Origin: a virus
Strand: one strand, 5' to 3'
IMG/VR virus record: IMGVR_UViG_3300028739_000027
Span: 1-25,842 of that record
Length of the DNA: 25,842 nt
The notes under the pieces were generated by a model, which saw only the letters and a list, made by a program, of their open reading frames with translations, was not told the DNA's origin and did not search any database. The translations under genes were made by a program, and so were the position numbers. Positions 25,366-25,842 of the stretch are shown in pieces (the first letter of the stretch is position 1; each line of letters starts with the position of its first letter).

Positions 25366-25842
25366 TTATACTGTGAAATCAAGCATATTTCCCACAAAGA
25401 ACATCTTGTTGTTCGGTACGTTTGGCACAAAATCGTAAGTAATGAAGAAGTCACCATTAACAGCCGTAACCTTAACATTTTTCCAAGTGATAATCAAGTT
25501 GTCATTTCCTGGTCTAGCAACTCTTGAAGCCAATTTGGTTTCAGTAAAGTTCTTCAAACTTTCTGGAGAGGCTTGTGCTACAGTATCGCCAGTGAACCGA
25601 GCGGCTGCGTCAATGATAAGTTCTTTATTCAGTTGAGCCTTGATAAGCGCGATTGATAACTCCAGACTTTCTCCATCGTCAGCGATAGTCTTTAAGTTGT
25701 CTTGTATCGTAGTGACACCTTGATTGATGCACCAGTACCCGTTCACGTTACGAACGTGCATAATACCCGCTTGTAAAGCATCCACCCGTTCTTGCTTTTT
25801 CAAATCATAAACGAAGTTTTTGTAGCCAATCCGTTTAAAAGT
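25366..25842 (-). CDS. Tail sheath protein, C-terminal part (5' end beyond window)
   Basis: The frame is open from the right edge (158 codons plus stop). An internal TTG at 25803 is not a real start because the frame continues upstream as TFKRIGYKNFVYDL. The sequence KKQERVDALQAGIMHVRNV and NGYWCINQGVTTIQD matches the C-terminal domain of contractile tail sheath proteins, which binds the tube and extends donor strands to the neighbours. The last 40 residues are a beta domain (VKVTAVNGDFFITYDF). The sheath fixes the virion type as a myovirus. It is 36 bases upstream of the tube gene with an A-rich leader between. Confidence 0.9.
   Translation of the reverse strand, partial: TFKRIGYKNFVYDLKKQERVDALQAGIMHVRNVNGYWCINQGVTTIQDNLKTIADDGESLELSIALIKAQLNKELIIDAAARFTGDTVAQASPESLKNFTETKLASRVARPGNDNLIITWKNVKVTAVNGDFFITYDFVPNVPNNKMFFVGNMLDFTV

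Noticed and set aside
24839-25438. A 199-residue plus-strand frame opposite the tube and sheath genes
   Set aside because: It is fully antisense to two well-supported structural genes, with a composition and hydrophobic pattern of a shadow and no leader of its own.

Overview
This window is a piece of a tailed-phage genome, or a prophage of the same kind, with a contractile tail (myovirus morphology). The key evidence, read right to left on the minus strand, is the C-terminal part of a tail sheath protein, a tail tube protein, two overlapping tail-assembly-chaperone frames, a tape-measure-like protein, a two-gene hub with an M23 endopeptidase domain, a spike with a beta-structured stalk, an XkdS-like wedge candidate, a gpJ-type wedge protein and a very long S74-terminated tail fibre. 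Every convincing gene is on the minus strand and genes are packed with gaps of a few bases or 1-11 base overlaps. The DNA is AT-rich. None of the starts I inspected has a clear Shine-Dalgarno box; leaders are A/T-rich, including an A12 run before the tail tube gene. That is typical of phages of Bacteroidota hosts, so I infer such a host, but nothing here identifies a genus.

Layout from the right edge: sheath (partial) and tube at 24826-25842; a terminator-like hairpin at 24780-24804; chaperone frames at 24063-24744; tape measure at 22054-24063; hub halves at 19203-22051, the second carrying M23; spike at 18302-19198; baseplate proteins at 15413-18300; the 1510-residue fibre at 10865-15397; then seven virion proteins, all of unknown exact role, at 4406-10863. 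The structural transcript ends at a strong bidirectional hairpin at 4355-4385. After a roughly 240-base gene-free stretch comes a replication and recombination group: a UvsW-like SF2 helicase, a small Cys-rich protein, a DnaB-like replicative helicase, and a GIY-YIG endonuclease that runs off the left edge.

Together the right-hand genes specify a complete distal contractile tail. The tube polymerises on a hub whose length is set by the tape measure, the hub carries a cell-wall hydrolase, the spike punctures, the wedges attach the fibre, and the S74 domain trimerises and is released from the fibre. The most notable points are the split hub with an embedded M23 domain, a chaperone pair needing a +1 or -2 frameshift rather than the usual -1, a terminator separating abundant from scarce tail proteins, and a tail fibre whose distal two thirds is strongly CpG-depleted relative to its neighbours, suggesting a recently acquired receptor-binding part.
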